Source: Acidimicrobiales bacterium (GTDB taxonomy: Bacteria; Actinomycetota; Acidimicrobiia; Acidimicrobiales; Acidimicrobilacustridaceae). Taken from it: a stretch of 9,132 bases of DNA. How positions within the stretch are numbered: the first letter of the stretch is position 1; each line of letters starts with the position of its first letter. The notes below the pieces were generated by a model. That model did not search any database. It saw nothing but the letters and a program-made list of their open reading frames with translations, and was not told where the DNA came from. A program made the translations under genes and the position numbers. The stretch is from NCBI GenBank assembly GCA_023261915.1, contig JALRFT010000133.1, positions 1 through 9,132 on the forward strand, written 5' to 3'. Shown one piece after another: positions 1 through 6,018 of this stretch.

Positions 1-1943
1 TCGGTCTCATCCATCACGTACCTGCTCACCGTGCCGTCGTAGGCGTCGACGACCGCCTTGACCGAGTTGCGCATGTAGTTGAGACCTGGCTGCAGCCCAC
101 TGTCGACGAGACCGGTGAGGTCAGCTTGCTGGCCGTAGGGCCAGCGACTCGACGTGGTGTAGGCGTCAACCACGTAGTAGATCCGCCCGTTGGCGATGAC
201 GGGATAGACCTCGGCGTCAAGGGACAGGAACGGCGCAACTTCCCGGACGCGTTCACGTACGTCGCGGCGGAAGATCAGCTTCGACTCGTCAGTGACAAAG
301 TCAGATACCAACACATTCCAGTCGGCGAACCGGAGGGCGAAGGCCGCCCGGCGAGCGAAGGAACCGATCCCGACACCGTCGTCCCCGTCGTAGCGGAACT
401 CCTGGGTCGCCCCGTTCTCGTCGAGGAAGGCGAGCTCGTTACGGGTGGTGCCGACGATGGCGTAGCCGGCGAAGTCCTCGGCGACGTACAACTCGGGTTG
501 GTTCAGTTCGACGCCGACCAGCGAAGGACTGACCTCCACGGGCAGGTCCCGCACCAAGAAGTCAGGCTGTCCGTTGGAGGTCGTGATGTTGGCGGGGGCG
601 AGCGCCATGCCGTACCCGTGGGTGTAGACGATGTGTTGGTTCTCCCACGTGTCGGGGATCTCGTCCGTGGCGAGCTCGCGGGTGCTCACCAGCGCCTGGG
701 TCAGATTGATGTTCCCGTTGGGATCACGCACCTGGTACCGATCGACCTCAAGACCGAGGAAGCGGTAGAAGCCGAGGCCCGGCTGGAGCCGCTGGAACGT
801 CCGCAGGACGGCGCGAGAGTCAAGGAGCGGGACGTTGCGGATCGTGGCCGGGTTGTTCGCCACTGCGGCGCGACCTTCGGCGATGTCCACCGTGAAGTCG
901 CCGTAGCGGCGCACCTCGACGTCGTTGAGGCCCATGGCGTAGCGGGTGGCCTCGATGTTTCGCTCGACGTAAGGGGCTTCCTTCTGCGAGAGGTCGGGGG
1001 TGACCTGGAAACGCTGGATGAAGGCGGGGTAGGCGACACCGACCACGATGGCGACGAAGCCCCACAGCCCCACGGCCACCACCGGCAGCACCCAGCCACG
1101 CCGACGGATGTTCACGATGAACAACGCAGCTGACAGCACGGCGATGACGAGCAGGAGATTTAGGGCCGGCAACTCGGCGTTGACCGCCGTGTAGAGCGCA
1201 CCGGTGACGGCCGAGCGTGTCGAATACACGAGCTCGTAGCGATCGAACCAGTACCCAATGGCCCGCACGACGGCCATCAGCCCCAGCAGGAGCGACAGGT
1301 GTGCCTTGACCTGGGGTGTGACCCGGTCGCCAACGGCCTGCAACCGGATGCCCCCGTTGAGGTAGTGGGCAATGGCCGTGATGAAGGTGATCACGACGAG
1401 CGAGGCGAACAGCCAGTCAAGGGCAAGCGTGATGAACGGCAGCCGGAACAGGTAGAAGGTGACGTCCATACCGAATTGCGGATCGGTGATGTTGGTGGTG
1501 CCGCCGTTGAGGAACAACAGCCATGTCTCCCACTGGGCCGACATCGACACCCCGGCGAGCAATCCGGCGACGACCGAAATCACCACCCGGACGAGGACGG
1601 CACGTCGGGACATCAGCGACTGGTAGCGCTTGAGCAACTCGTCGGTGTCAGCAGCACTGGCCGGTGGCGCCAGGCGGTCAGCCACCGTGAGGTTCGCCCA
1701 CAGGACAACGGCGAATACCAGCGTGAACATCACCGCCAGCGTGACCTTGGCTCCGAGGATGCCGCCCCACACATCGGTCCGCCCGAGGGCGTCGAACCAG
1801 AGGAAGTCCGTCCAGAACCCGGCGAGGCCCCGTGCGGAGGCGATGAGCAGGACAATCAGTCCAATGGCAACGATGAGGACAACCCGGCCCCGGCCTGACC
1901 CTGACGGACGGGGACGCGACGGCATGTCAGCGGGGGCTCGCAC
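1..1943 (-). CDS. UPF0182 family integral membrane protein, C-terminus cut by window edge
   Basis: Partial gene: 647 codons are present and the frame runs off the left edge without a stop. Family members are usually above 900 residues, so roughly the last third is missing. The N-terminal half carries about seven hydrophobic segments (near residues 20-38, 64-84, 117-135, 168-192, 213-231, 260-279, 284-306), followed by a large soluble domain. Family-like signatures are FWTDFLWF (43-50), the DPQFGMDVTFYLF stretch (154-166), VYTHGYGM (439-446), VVDAYTTS (591-598) and VDAYDGTV (632-639). I translated the whole stretch and it is uninterrupted. I chose the GTG at 1943 because a TANNNT box sits exactly 6 bases before it; an in-frame ATG lies at 1925, and a TAG just upstream bars longer starts. 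It lies 53 bases downstream of the PDZ/Lon gene on the same strand and may have its own promoter. The biochemical function of the family is not known to me; an envelope role is inference. Confidence 0.93.
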   Translation of the reverse strand, partial: MRAPADMPSRPRPSGSGRGRVVLIVAIGLIVLLIASARGLAGFWTDFLWFDALGRTDVWGGILGAKVTLAVMFTLVFAVVLWANLTVADRLAPPASAADTDELLKRYQSLMSRRAVLVRVVISVVAGLLAGVSMSAQWETWLLFLNGGTTNITDPQFGMDVTFYLFRLPFITLALDWLFASLVVITFITAIAHYLNGGIRLQAVGDRVTPQVKAHLSLLLGLMAVVRAIGYWFDRYELVYSTRSAVTGALYTAVNAELPALNLLLVIAVLSAALFIVNIRRRGWVLPVVAVGLWGFVAIVVGVAYPAFIQRFQVTPDLSQKEAPYVERNIEATRYAMGLNDVEVRRYGDFTVDIAEGRAAVANNPATIRNVPLLDSRAVLRTFQRLQPGLGFYRFLGLEVDRYQVRDPNGNINLTQALVSTRELATDEIPDTWENQHIVYTHGYGMALAPANITTSNGQPDFLVRDLPVEVSPSLVGVELNQPELYVAEDFAGYAIVGTTRNELAFLDENGATQEFRYDGDDGVGIGSFARRAAFALRFADWNVLVSDFVTDESKLIFRRDVRERVREVAPFLSLDAEVYPVIANGRIYYVVDAYTTSSRWPYGQQADLTGLVDSGLQPGLNYMRNSVKAVVDAYDGTVSRYVMDET

Positions 1944-1949
1944 GCCCTC

Positions 1950-1955
1950 ACTCTA
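1950..1955 (-). promoter_or_regulatory. Putative -10 box (TAGAGT) for a leaderless UPF0182 transcript
   Basis: On the minus strand TAGAGT is followed by six bases (GAGGGC) and then the GTG at 1943. The spacing would put transcription start on or next to the start codon. The local string closely resembles the one before the zincin gene (TAGGCT, GAAGGC, GTG at 7273). No clear -35 hexamer is visible. The box lies in the 53-base gap after the PDZ/Lon gene, so this gene may be transcribed separately as well as by read-through. Confidence 0.5.
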
Positions 1956-1996
1956 GGGCAGTGGCAGCCGGAAACGACATGCGGGTGAGCGGGCTG

Positions 1997-3211
1997 TCAG
2001 CGCCCCTCAGCCCGATTGGCCGCCACGATGTCGATGACTGAGGTGTCACCGCTCAGGGTCGCGAGGTAGGCCAGAGCCTCATCGAGGGTCGCCACCGGCA
2101 CCACCTCCATGGCGTCCCCCACCCGGGCCCGCGCCTGCTCGGCCTCCTCCACCGGAACGAGATACACCGTCGCTCCCGCTCCCATGGCAGCCGCGGCCTT
2201 CTGGGGGACACCGCCCACCCGCCCCACATCACCTGCAGGCGAGATGGTGCCCGTCACCGCCACGGTGCGTCCCCCGGTGAGGTTGCCAGGGGTGAGCACA
2301 TCAATGACCGCCAGCGTAAAGGCGAGGCCTGCTGACGGACCGATGACGTTGCCCGAGTCGATGGAGACCACAAAGGGCAGGTTGTAGGTGGCGTCGCGGG
2401 TGGCCGACCGGACACCGAGGTACGCCCGGCCCGGTTCGTCAGGCCGCTCAGCGAGGGTCACGGGGATCTCCCGGTCGGGCTCGGTGGAGACGGCGGGAGG
2501 GCTGCCGGAGTGACCGACCATCATCGATGCCGACTGCGGCTGAACCCCGAGCACCACCTCGTCGCCAGGGGCGAAGGTGGCGAGTACCTCGGTGAGCTCC
2601 ACGGCAGTGGTGACACGAATCCCACTCACCGAAATGATGACGTCGCCGGGCTGCAGCGCCCCGACGGCGGGGGTGCCGTCCTCAATCTGGATGACGATCG
2701 ATCCGGTGCCGAGCAACTCGACGTCGTACCCGAGCGCGTTGAGGGCCACGGCCGTGGCCGTGTCCTTGGCGTTCGCCATCAACGCCTCATTGACCTCGCG
2801 GTTCTCGTCCCGACCGAGGCCCCCGAGCGCCTGGTCCTCACTTAGGACCTCAATGTCGCCGTCGATCCACGACCGCACCAAACCAAATGGTGTGGTCTGA
2901 CCGAAGGTGACCGTCAGGTACCCGATCTCCCCCGTGTCATCGGGGTACGTGGTGGCACCCTCCACCGAAATGAGGGGCTCGGTGGCGCGCAGCGAGCCGG
3001 GGGCCACGGTGTAATAGGGAACCCGCCAGAACGAGCCGACCAACAGCAACACCACCACGGCGGCGATGCCGCTCGCCAGCCGCCAATCGACCCACCGGCG
3101 ACGAGAAGCACCGCGTGGCGACTGGTCGTACCCCGACCGGTCCCCGACGTCCTCGCCGGGCATCGGGGCACCACCGGTGGCCGCAGGCTCACCCGGTACG
3201 CTCTCGGTCAA
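1997..3211 (-). CDS. Membrane-anchored PDZ/Lon-type serine protease (YlbL family)
   Basis: This 404-residue protein has a short polar N-terminus, one membrane anchor (about residues 46-62), a PDZ domain around 168-225 (with LQPGDVIISVSGIRV) and a C-terminal Lon-type S16 domain. The Ser-Lys dyad is intact: Ser293 in GPSAGL and Lys338 in GGVPQKAA. The positive charges before the anchor and the order of domains place PDZ and protease outside the membrane. In Bacillus subtilis the family member YlbL helps degrade the SOS division inhibitor YneA; a similar envelope protein-turnover role here is inference. The start is a TTG at 3211, supported by AGGAG six bases upstream. It is divergent from the HEAT-repeat gene with a 53-base gap and precedes the UPF0182 gene on the same strand, an order also found in mycobacteria (Rv3194c-Rv3193c, from memory). 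Confidence 0.93.
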   Translation of the reverse strand: MTESVPGEPAATGGAPMPGEDVGDRSGYDQSPRGASRRRWVDWRLASGIAAVVVLLLVGSFWRVPYYTVAPGSLRATEPLISVEGATTYPDDTGEIGYLTVTFGQTTPFGLVRSWIDGDIEVLSEDQALGGLGRDENREVNEALMANAKDTATAVALNALGYDVELLGTGSIVIQIEDGTPAVGALQPGDVIISVSGIRVTTAVELTEVLATFAPGDEVVLGVQPQSASMMVGHSGSPPAVSTEPDREIPVTLAERPDEPGRAYLGVRSATRDATYNLPFVVSIDSGNVIGPSAGLAFTLAVIDVLTPGNLTGGRTVAVTGTISPAGDVGRVGGVPQKAAAAMGAGATVYLVPVEEAEQARARVGDAMEVVPVATLDEALAYLATLSGDTSVIDIVAANRAEGR

Positions 3212-3217
3212 CGGTGT

Positions 3218-3222
3218 CTCCT
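3218..3222 (-). promoter_or_regulatory. Shine-Dalgarno AGGAG deciding the TTG start of the PDZ/Lon gene
   Basis: AGGAG on the minus strand ends six bases before the TTG at 3211-3209, a normal ribosome-binding distance that supports this rare start codon. The same bases also read TAGGAG (3223-3218), an imperfect version of the -10 boxes placed six bases before other starts in the window, so the site could be read either way. I favour ribosome binding because the last base of the box is G rather than T. Confidence 0.55.
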
Positions 3223-3264
3223 AGTTGGGCCGGCACGGCGCCGGCGACGGGAGACAAGCCTGCC

Positions 3265-3972
3265 ATGAACACCACCCCCGACCATGGTCAGCCGCCCGAC
3301 GTGGCTGCCCGACGCCGTCAAGCGGCCCTCGCTGGGCACCACGGCGACCGCGACGCCGCAATCGCCTTCCTCCGAGATGACAATCCCGGGGTCCGAGCCA
3401 CTGCCCTCGGTGCCCTCGTACGGCTCGACATCGTCACCTCCGACACCCTCCAGCAACTCGTCGATGACCCAGCCGCGTCGGTGCGACGTCGCCTCGCCGA
3501 GGAGATCGGGAGACACCACAATTCTCTGGCACCGTCGCAAACCGCTTCCCAACTCCGGAGCGCCGTAACCGAGGGTGAGATCCTGCTCACCCTGCTTGGT
3601 GACGACGATGCGCTGGTGGCCGAAGCGGCGGCATGGGCCCTCGGTGAGCTGGTGTCATCCGACGCCGCCGACCTGCCACCACCGTTCGCTCGCAACGCCG
3701 TCGACGCTCTTGGGCACACGGCGACCGGCCACGACGACGCCTTGGTGCGAGAGGCGGCGGTGGCTGCCTTGGGCGCCATTGGGGACCCCGCCAGCGTGGA
3801 CTCGGTGCTGACCGCTACCTCCGACAAGCCCGCCGTCCGGCGGCGGGCCGTCATTGCCCTAGCGGCGTTCCTCGGCGAGCCGGGTGTCGACGAGGCCCTC
3901 AACCGGGCCACCACCGATCGTGACTGGCAGGTCCGTCAGGCAGCTGCCGTCCTTCTCGACCCCCATCGGTGA
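3265..3972 (+). CDS. HEAT-like repeat protein
   Basis: This 235-residue soluble protein has no signal peptide or membrane segment. At least six short helical repeats are visible, each with an Asp-rich turn followed by V/R-R/E-x-A-A-x-A-L. They start near residues 39 (DNPGVRATALGAL), 68 (DPAASVRRRLAEEIG), 114 (DDALVAEAAAWALGEL), 157 (DDALVREAAVAALGAIG), 187 (KPAVRRRAVIALAAF) and 218 (DRDWQVRQAAAVLL). Such repeats form a curved protein-binding solenoid; related PBS-lyase-type HEAT proteins act as scaffolds or chaperones. I chose the ATG at 3265, preceded by GGGAG (3249-3253) at a rather long 11 bases. The reading frame stays open further upstream, but that part overlaps the divergent PDZ/Lon gene and does not resemble repeats. 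The gene ends 16 bases from the convergent mreB stop. The partner is unknown; nearness to mreB or the protease may or may not matter. Confidence 0.85.
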   Translation: MNTTPDHGQPPDVAARRRQAALAGHHGDRDAAIAFLRDDNPGVRATALGALVRLDIVTSDTLQQLVDDPAASVRRRLAEEIGRHHNSLAPSQTASQLRSAVTEGEILLTLLGDDDALVAEAAAWALGELVSSDAADLPPPFARNAVDALGHTATGHDDALVREAAVAALGAIGDPASVDSVLTATSDKPAVRRRAVIALAAFLGEPGVDEALNRATTDRDWQVRQAAAVLLDPHR

Positions 3973-3986
3973 CCAACCGAGGATGG
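3963..3986. terminator. Small hairpin between convergent HEAT and mreB genes (weak candidate)
   Basis: CCATCGGT (3963-3970) can pair with ACCG plus ATGG (3976-3979, 3983-3986) around a five-base loop, leaving a three-base AGG bulge. It overlaps the HEAT-gene stop codon and lies in the 16-base gap between two converging genes, where a two-way terminator would be useful. There is no T-tract on either side, so an intrinsic terminator is not demonstrated. Confidence 0.22.
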
Positions 3987-3988
3987 CG

Positions 3989-4990
3989 TCAGCGTTCATC
4001 CATGAACATCGCCCGCAACTGGTCGTAGGCCTCGATGCAGTGACCGGCACCGAGTACGACGCACTCAAGGGGGGCGTCGACGAGGTTCACCGGGACCGCA
4101 GTGTCATGGCTGAGTCGCTGATCGAAGCCTCGAAGGAGTGCCCCGCCACCGACGAGATGGATGCCCTGTCCGATGAGGTCCTGGGCGAGTTCGGCCGGAG
4201 CCTGACCCAGACAGGTCACCACTGCCTCCGCCATGGCCGACACCGGTTCGTCGATGGCCTCGCGCACCTCAGCGGCGGTGAGCACGACCGTCTTGGGCAG
4301 GCCACTCATCAGTTCCCGCCCCCGCACCTCAGCGGCGAATTCGTCTTGGGTGGGCCACGCTGACCCGATGGTGACCTTGATCTCTTCCGCCGTGCGCTCA
4401 CCGATGGCAATGCCGTACTCACGGCGCACCCAGGTCTGGATGGCGGCGTCGATGTCGAACGAGCCGACCCGCACCGCCTCGAGCGCCACCACTCCTCCGA
4501 GGGAGATGAGGGCCACTTCACTGGTGCCACCACCGATGTCGACCACCATGTTGCCGAGCGGTTCGTGAATGGGGAGTCCAGCGCCGATGGCGGCGGCCAT
4601 GGGCTGTTCCAACAGGTGTGCCTCGGCCGCACCGGCCCGACGGGCCGCCTCGGTGACGGCCCGCTTCTCGACAGCAGTGATGGCTGAGGGGACGCAGATC
4701 ACCACCCGGGGCCGGTTGAAACGGCTCACTCCGACGCGCTGCATCAGCAGCCGGATCATGCGCTGGGTGACCTCGAAGTCGGTGATGGCACCTTTGCGCA
4801 GTGGACGGACGGCCACGATGTAGCTCGGGGTCCGACCGATCATCTGCCATGCCTCATGGCCCATGGCCAGCACATCTTGGGTGCGGCTGTTGAGGGCAAT
4901 GACTGACGGCTCGTTCAACACGATGCCGCTGCCGCGTTCGTACACGAGCGTGTTGGCCGTGCCGAGATCGATGGCGAGGTCGCGGGCCAC
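3989..4990 (-). CDS. mreB: Rod shape-determining actin-like protein MreB
   Basis: This 333-residue protein is a full match to bacterial actin MreB. It shows the phosphate-1 motif DLGTANT (8-14), the VRPLRKGAITDFEV stretch (61-74), CVPSAITAVEKRAV (99-112), EQPMAAAIGAG (128-138), phosphate-2 DIGGGTSE (151-158) and the adenosine motif GGGALLRG (281-288). MreB polymerises on ATP into membrane-associated filaments that guide lateral cell-wall synthesis with MreC, MreD, RodA and PBP2. The protein starts almost directly at the first beta strand (MARDLAIDLG), so it lacks the N-terminal amphipathic helix that anchors E. coli MreB; membrane contact would need the hydrophobic loop or a partner. The start is GTG at 4990, sharing its first base with the TAG stop of the upstream small membrane protein, which implies coupled translation. 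No mreC or mreD is visible in the window. Confidence 0.95.
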   Translation of the reverse strand: MARDLAIDLGTANTLVYERGSGIVLNEPSVIALNSRTQDVLAMGHEAWQMIGRTPSYIVAVRPLRKGAITDFEVTQRMIRLLMQRVGVSRFNRPRVVICVPSAITAVEKRAVTEAARRAGAAEAHLLEQPMAAAIGAGLPIHEPLGNMVVDIGGGTSEVALISLGGVVALEAVRVGSFDIDAAIQTWVRREYGIAIGERTAEEIKVTIGSAWPTQDEFAAEVRGRELMSGLPKTVVLTAAEVREAIDEPVSAMAEAVVTCLGQAPAELAQDLIGQGIHLVGGGALLRGFDQRLSHDTAVPVNLVDAPLECVVLGAGHCIEAYDQLRAMFMDER

Positions 4991-5259
4991 TAGCGGCCAC
5001 CCACGTCGACGCTGCCGTCACGATCGTCGGAGACCTCGTCGGGGTTCACGGCTCGCACCGTCCCACCCGACGGCCGTGGCGCCGGACCAACGGTGTTGGG
5101 CCCGGTGGGAGGCCGTTCACTGGCGAGCGCCGACATCTCACGCTTGAAGGCGTCAATGCTTGACATTGTCGACGTCGCCGGCCGGTTCCGCATCCACAGG
5201 ACCACCGAACCGACCACCGACAGGCCAATGGCCCCGACCAGAAAGATCAGATTTCCCAA
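4990..5259 (-). CDS. Small single-pass membrane protein upstream of mreB
   Basis: This 89-residue protein starts with a hydrophobic segment (about residues 3-23, including LIFLVGAIGLSVVGSVVLW) directly followed by RNR, so the positive-inside rule predicts N-out, C-in. The cytoplasmic tail has a possible short helix (SSIDAFKREMSALASE, 33-48) and then a Pro/Gly- and Asp-rich, probably disordered end. I chose the TTG at 5259-5257 because AGGGG (5270-5266) lies six bases before it. No ATG, GTG or TTG occurs in frame between this codon and the moaE stop; the frame stays open much further upstream only as a shadow of moaE. It starts 49 bases after moaE and overlaps mreB by one base (TAGTG). I recognise no family. 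A link to MreB localisation is suggested only by the tight coupling and by the missing MreB membrane helix. Confidence 0.7.
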   Translation of the reverse strand: MGNLIFLVGAIGLSVVGSVVLWMRNRPATSTMSSIDAFKREMSALASERPPTGPNTVGPAPRPSGGTVRAVNPDEVSDDRDGSVDVGGR

Positions 5260-5265
5260 CCGTTG

Positions 5266-5270
5266 CCCCT
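5266..5270 (-). promoter_or_regulatory. Shine-Dalgarno AGGGG deciding a TTG start
   Basis: AGGGG on the minus strand followed by CAACGG and TTG (5259-5257) marks the start of the small membrane protein. This is the only suitable start codon upstream of the hydrophobic segment once moaE has ended. Confidence 0.5.
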
Positions 5271-5308
5271 GTTGCTCCTGCCAGCAGTGCCGAACCGTGC
5301 CATCCCGC

Positions 5309-5935
5309 TCATCGGGACGGTCGCCCGGGTGCTCGTCGACTTCCTCCAGTATCGGACATGGAGCCGTCGGCTGCGAATGCTGCGCCCGCCGGCGACGATC
5401 CTGTCGGCACGCTCGTGACGGGAACCGCCCCGGTCGCCCAGTCGCTTCCCCCGTCCCACTCCTCGCGTTTCCAGATCGGAACCGCGGCCTTGACCGTGTC
5501 GATGGCGAACCGTGCCGCCGCAAAAGCGGCGTCGCGGTGCGCAGCGGAGACGGCCACCACGACCGATGCCTCTCCCAGTCCGACGGGGCCCAGACGGTGA
5601 GCGATCTCCACCCGACCCACCGACGGCCACTGGGCACAGGTGGTTCCCGCCACCTGGGCCATACGGGCCAGCGCCTCTGACTCGTAGGCCTCGTAATCGA
5701 GTCGTTGGATCCCCGTGCGGTCTCCGCCGTGGGGGTCGGGGGCGTGATCACGGGTTGTGCCCGTGAACGTCACTACCGCCCCACACGATGGGAGAACGAC
5801 GGCCGCGCCGAGCAATCCAGGCTCGAGAGGACCGGCACCGAGGGTGACCCGCCAGCGCCCCGCAGGGTCCTCGCTCACCCCGCCCACGGCACCGCCACCT
5901 GCCCCCACTGCAGCCTGATCGGCGCCTGATTCCAC
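5309..5935 (-). CDS. moaE: Molybdopterin synthase catalytic subunit MoaE-like protein
   Basis: MoaE transfers sulfur from thiocarboxylated MoaD to cyclic pyranopterin monophosphate, making molybdopterin in the cytoplasm. Conserved parts are AVVTFTGTTRDH (53-64), LDYEAYESEAL (79-89), HRLGPVGLGEASVVVAVSAAHR (113-134, written with its two His-Arg pairs at 113-114 and 133-134) and VKAAVPIWKREEW (148-160). Lys149 and Lys156 correspond to the essential E. coli Lys119 and Lys126, and Arg62 to the conserved Arg of TGTxRDH. The core looks intact. About 40 C-terminal residues after the usual W-end are low-complexity Gly/Ser/Ala and unusual for the family. I chose the GTG at 5935 because TAGGCT lies six bases before it; a TTG is the codon just before, and another in-frame GTG lies at 5878. 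No moaD is in the window, so its partner must be encoded elsewhere. It heads a probable unit with the small membrane protein and mreB, with no obvious functional link. Confidence 0.9.
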   Translation of the reverse strand: MESGADQAAVGAGGGAVGGVSEDPAGRWRVTLGAGPLEPGLLGAAVVLPSCGAVVTFTGTTRDHAPDPHGGDRTGIQRLDYEAYESEALARMAQVAGTTCAQWPSVGRVEIAHRLGPVGLGEASVVVAVSAAHRDAAFAAARFAIDTVKAAVPIWKREEWDGGSDWATGAVPVTSVPTGSSPAGAAFAADGSMSDTGGSRRAPGRPSR

Positions 5936-5941
5936 CAAAAC

Positions 5942-5947
5942 AGCCTA
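5942..5947 (-). promoter_or_regulatory. Putative -10 box (TAGGCT) for leaderless moaE transcript
   Basis: Minus-strand TAGGCT is followed by six bases (GTTTTG) and the GTG at 5935. TAGGCT is a common actinobacterial -10 sequence. The spacing would put the transcript start on the GTG, which separates it from the TTG codon immediately upstream. No good -35 element is seen. The box lies in the 83-base divergent gap shared with the HtrA-like gene, which also contains a run of seven G at 5972-5978. Confidence 0.55.
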
Positions 5948-6005
5948 CCGAGCGGGCCGCCAGACTGCCCCGGGGGGGCGACCTCCCTTGCGGAGACCTC
6001 GTGAC

Positions 6006-6011
6006 TAGGAT
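6006..6011 (+). promoter_or_regulatory. Putative -10 box (TAGGAT) for the HtrA-like gene
   Basis: TAGGAT is followed by seven bases (CACAACG) and the ATG at 6019, so transcription could begin at the start codon. The alternative GTG at 6001, with GGAG at 5992-5995, would lie upstream of that transcript start, so the two readings exclude each other. No -35 hexamer is evident at the usual distance. Confidence 0.45.
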
Positions 6012-6018
6012 CACAACG

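Noticed and set aside
126..1133. Long plus-strand open frame of 335 codons at the left end
   Set aside because: It lies opposite the UPF0182 gene, whose continuous translation shows clear family motifs; the plus-strand product has no recognisable domain and a composition typical of an antisense shadow.
3115..3264. Upstream extension of the HEAT-repeat gene to an ATG at 3115
   Set aside because: It overlaps the N-terminus of the divergent PDZ/Lon gene and gives Pro/Arg-rich sequence without repeats; the ATG at 3265 is the better start.
4263..4337. 15-base direct repeat (4263-4277 and 4323-4337), 60 bases apart
   Set aside because: It encodes AAEVR twice in MreB in the same frame; a coincidence of coding sequence and codon bias rather than a mobile or regulatory repeat.
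5247..5312. 22-codon frame starting at the ATG that overlaps the moaE stop (ATGA)
   Set aside because: The overlap looks like coupled translation, but the product is only 22 residues, has no recognisable feature, and lies over the start of the membrane protein that better explains the region.
5260..5751. Extension of the small membrane protein frame to 5751
   Set aside because: This part is the alternative frame of moaE; it is Arg/Pro-rich, lacks domain features and would overlap an intact MoaE by over 400 bases.
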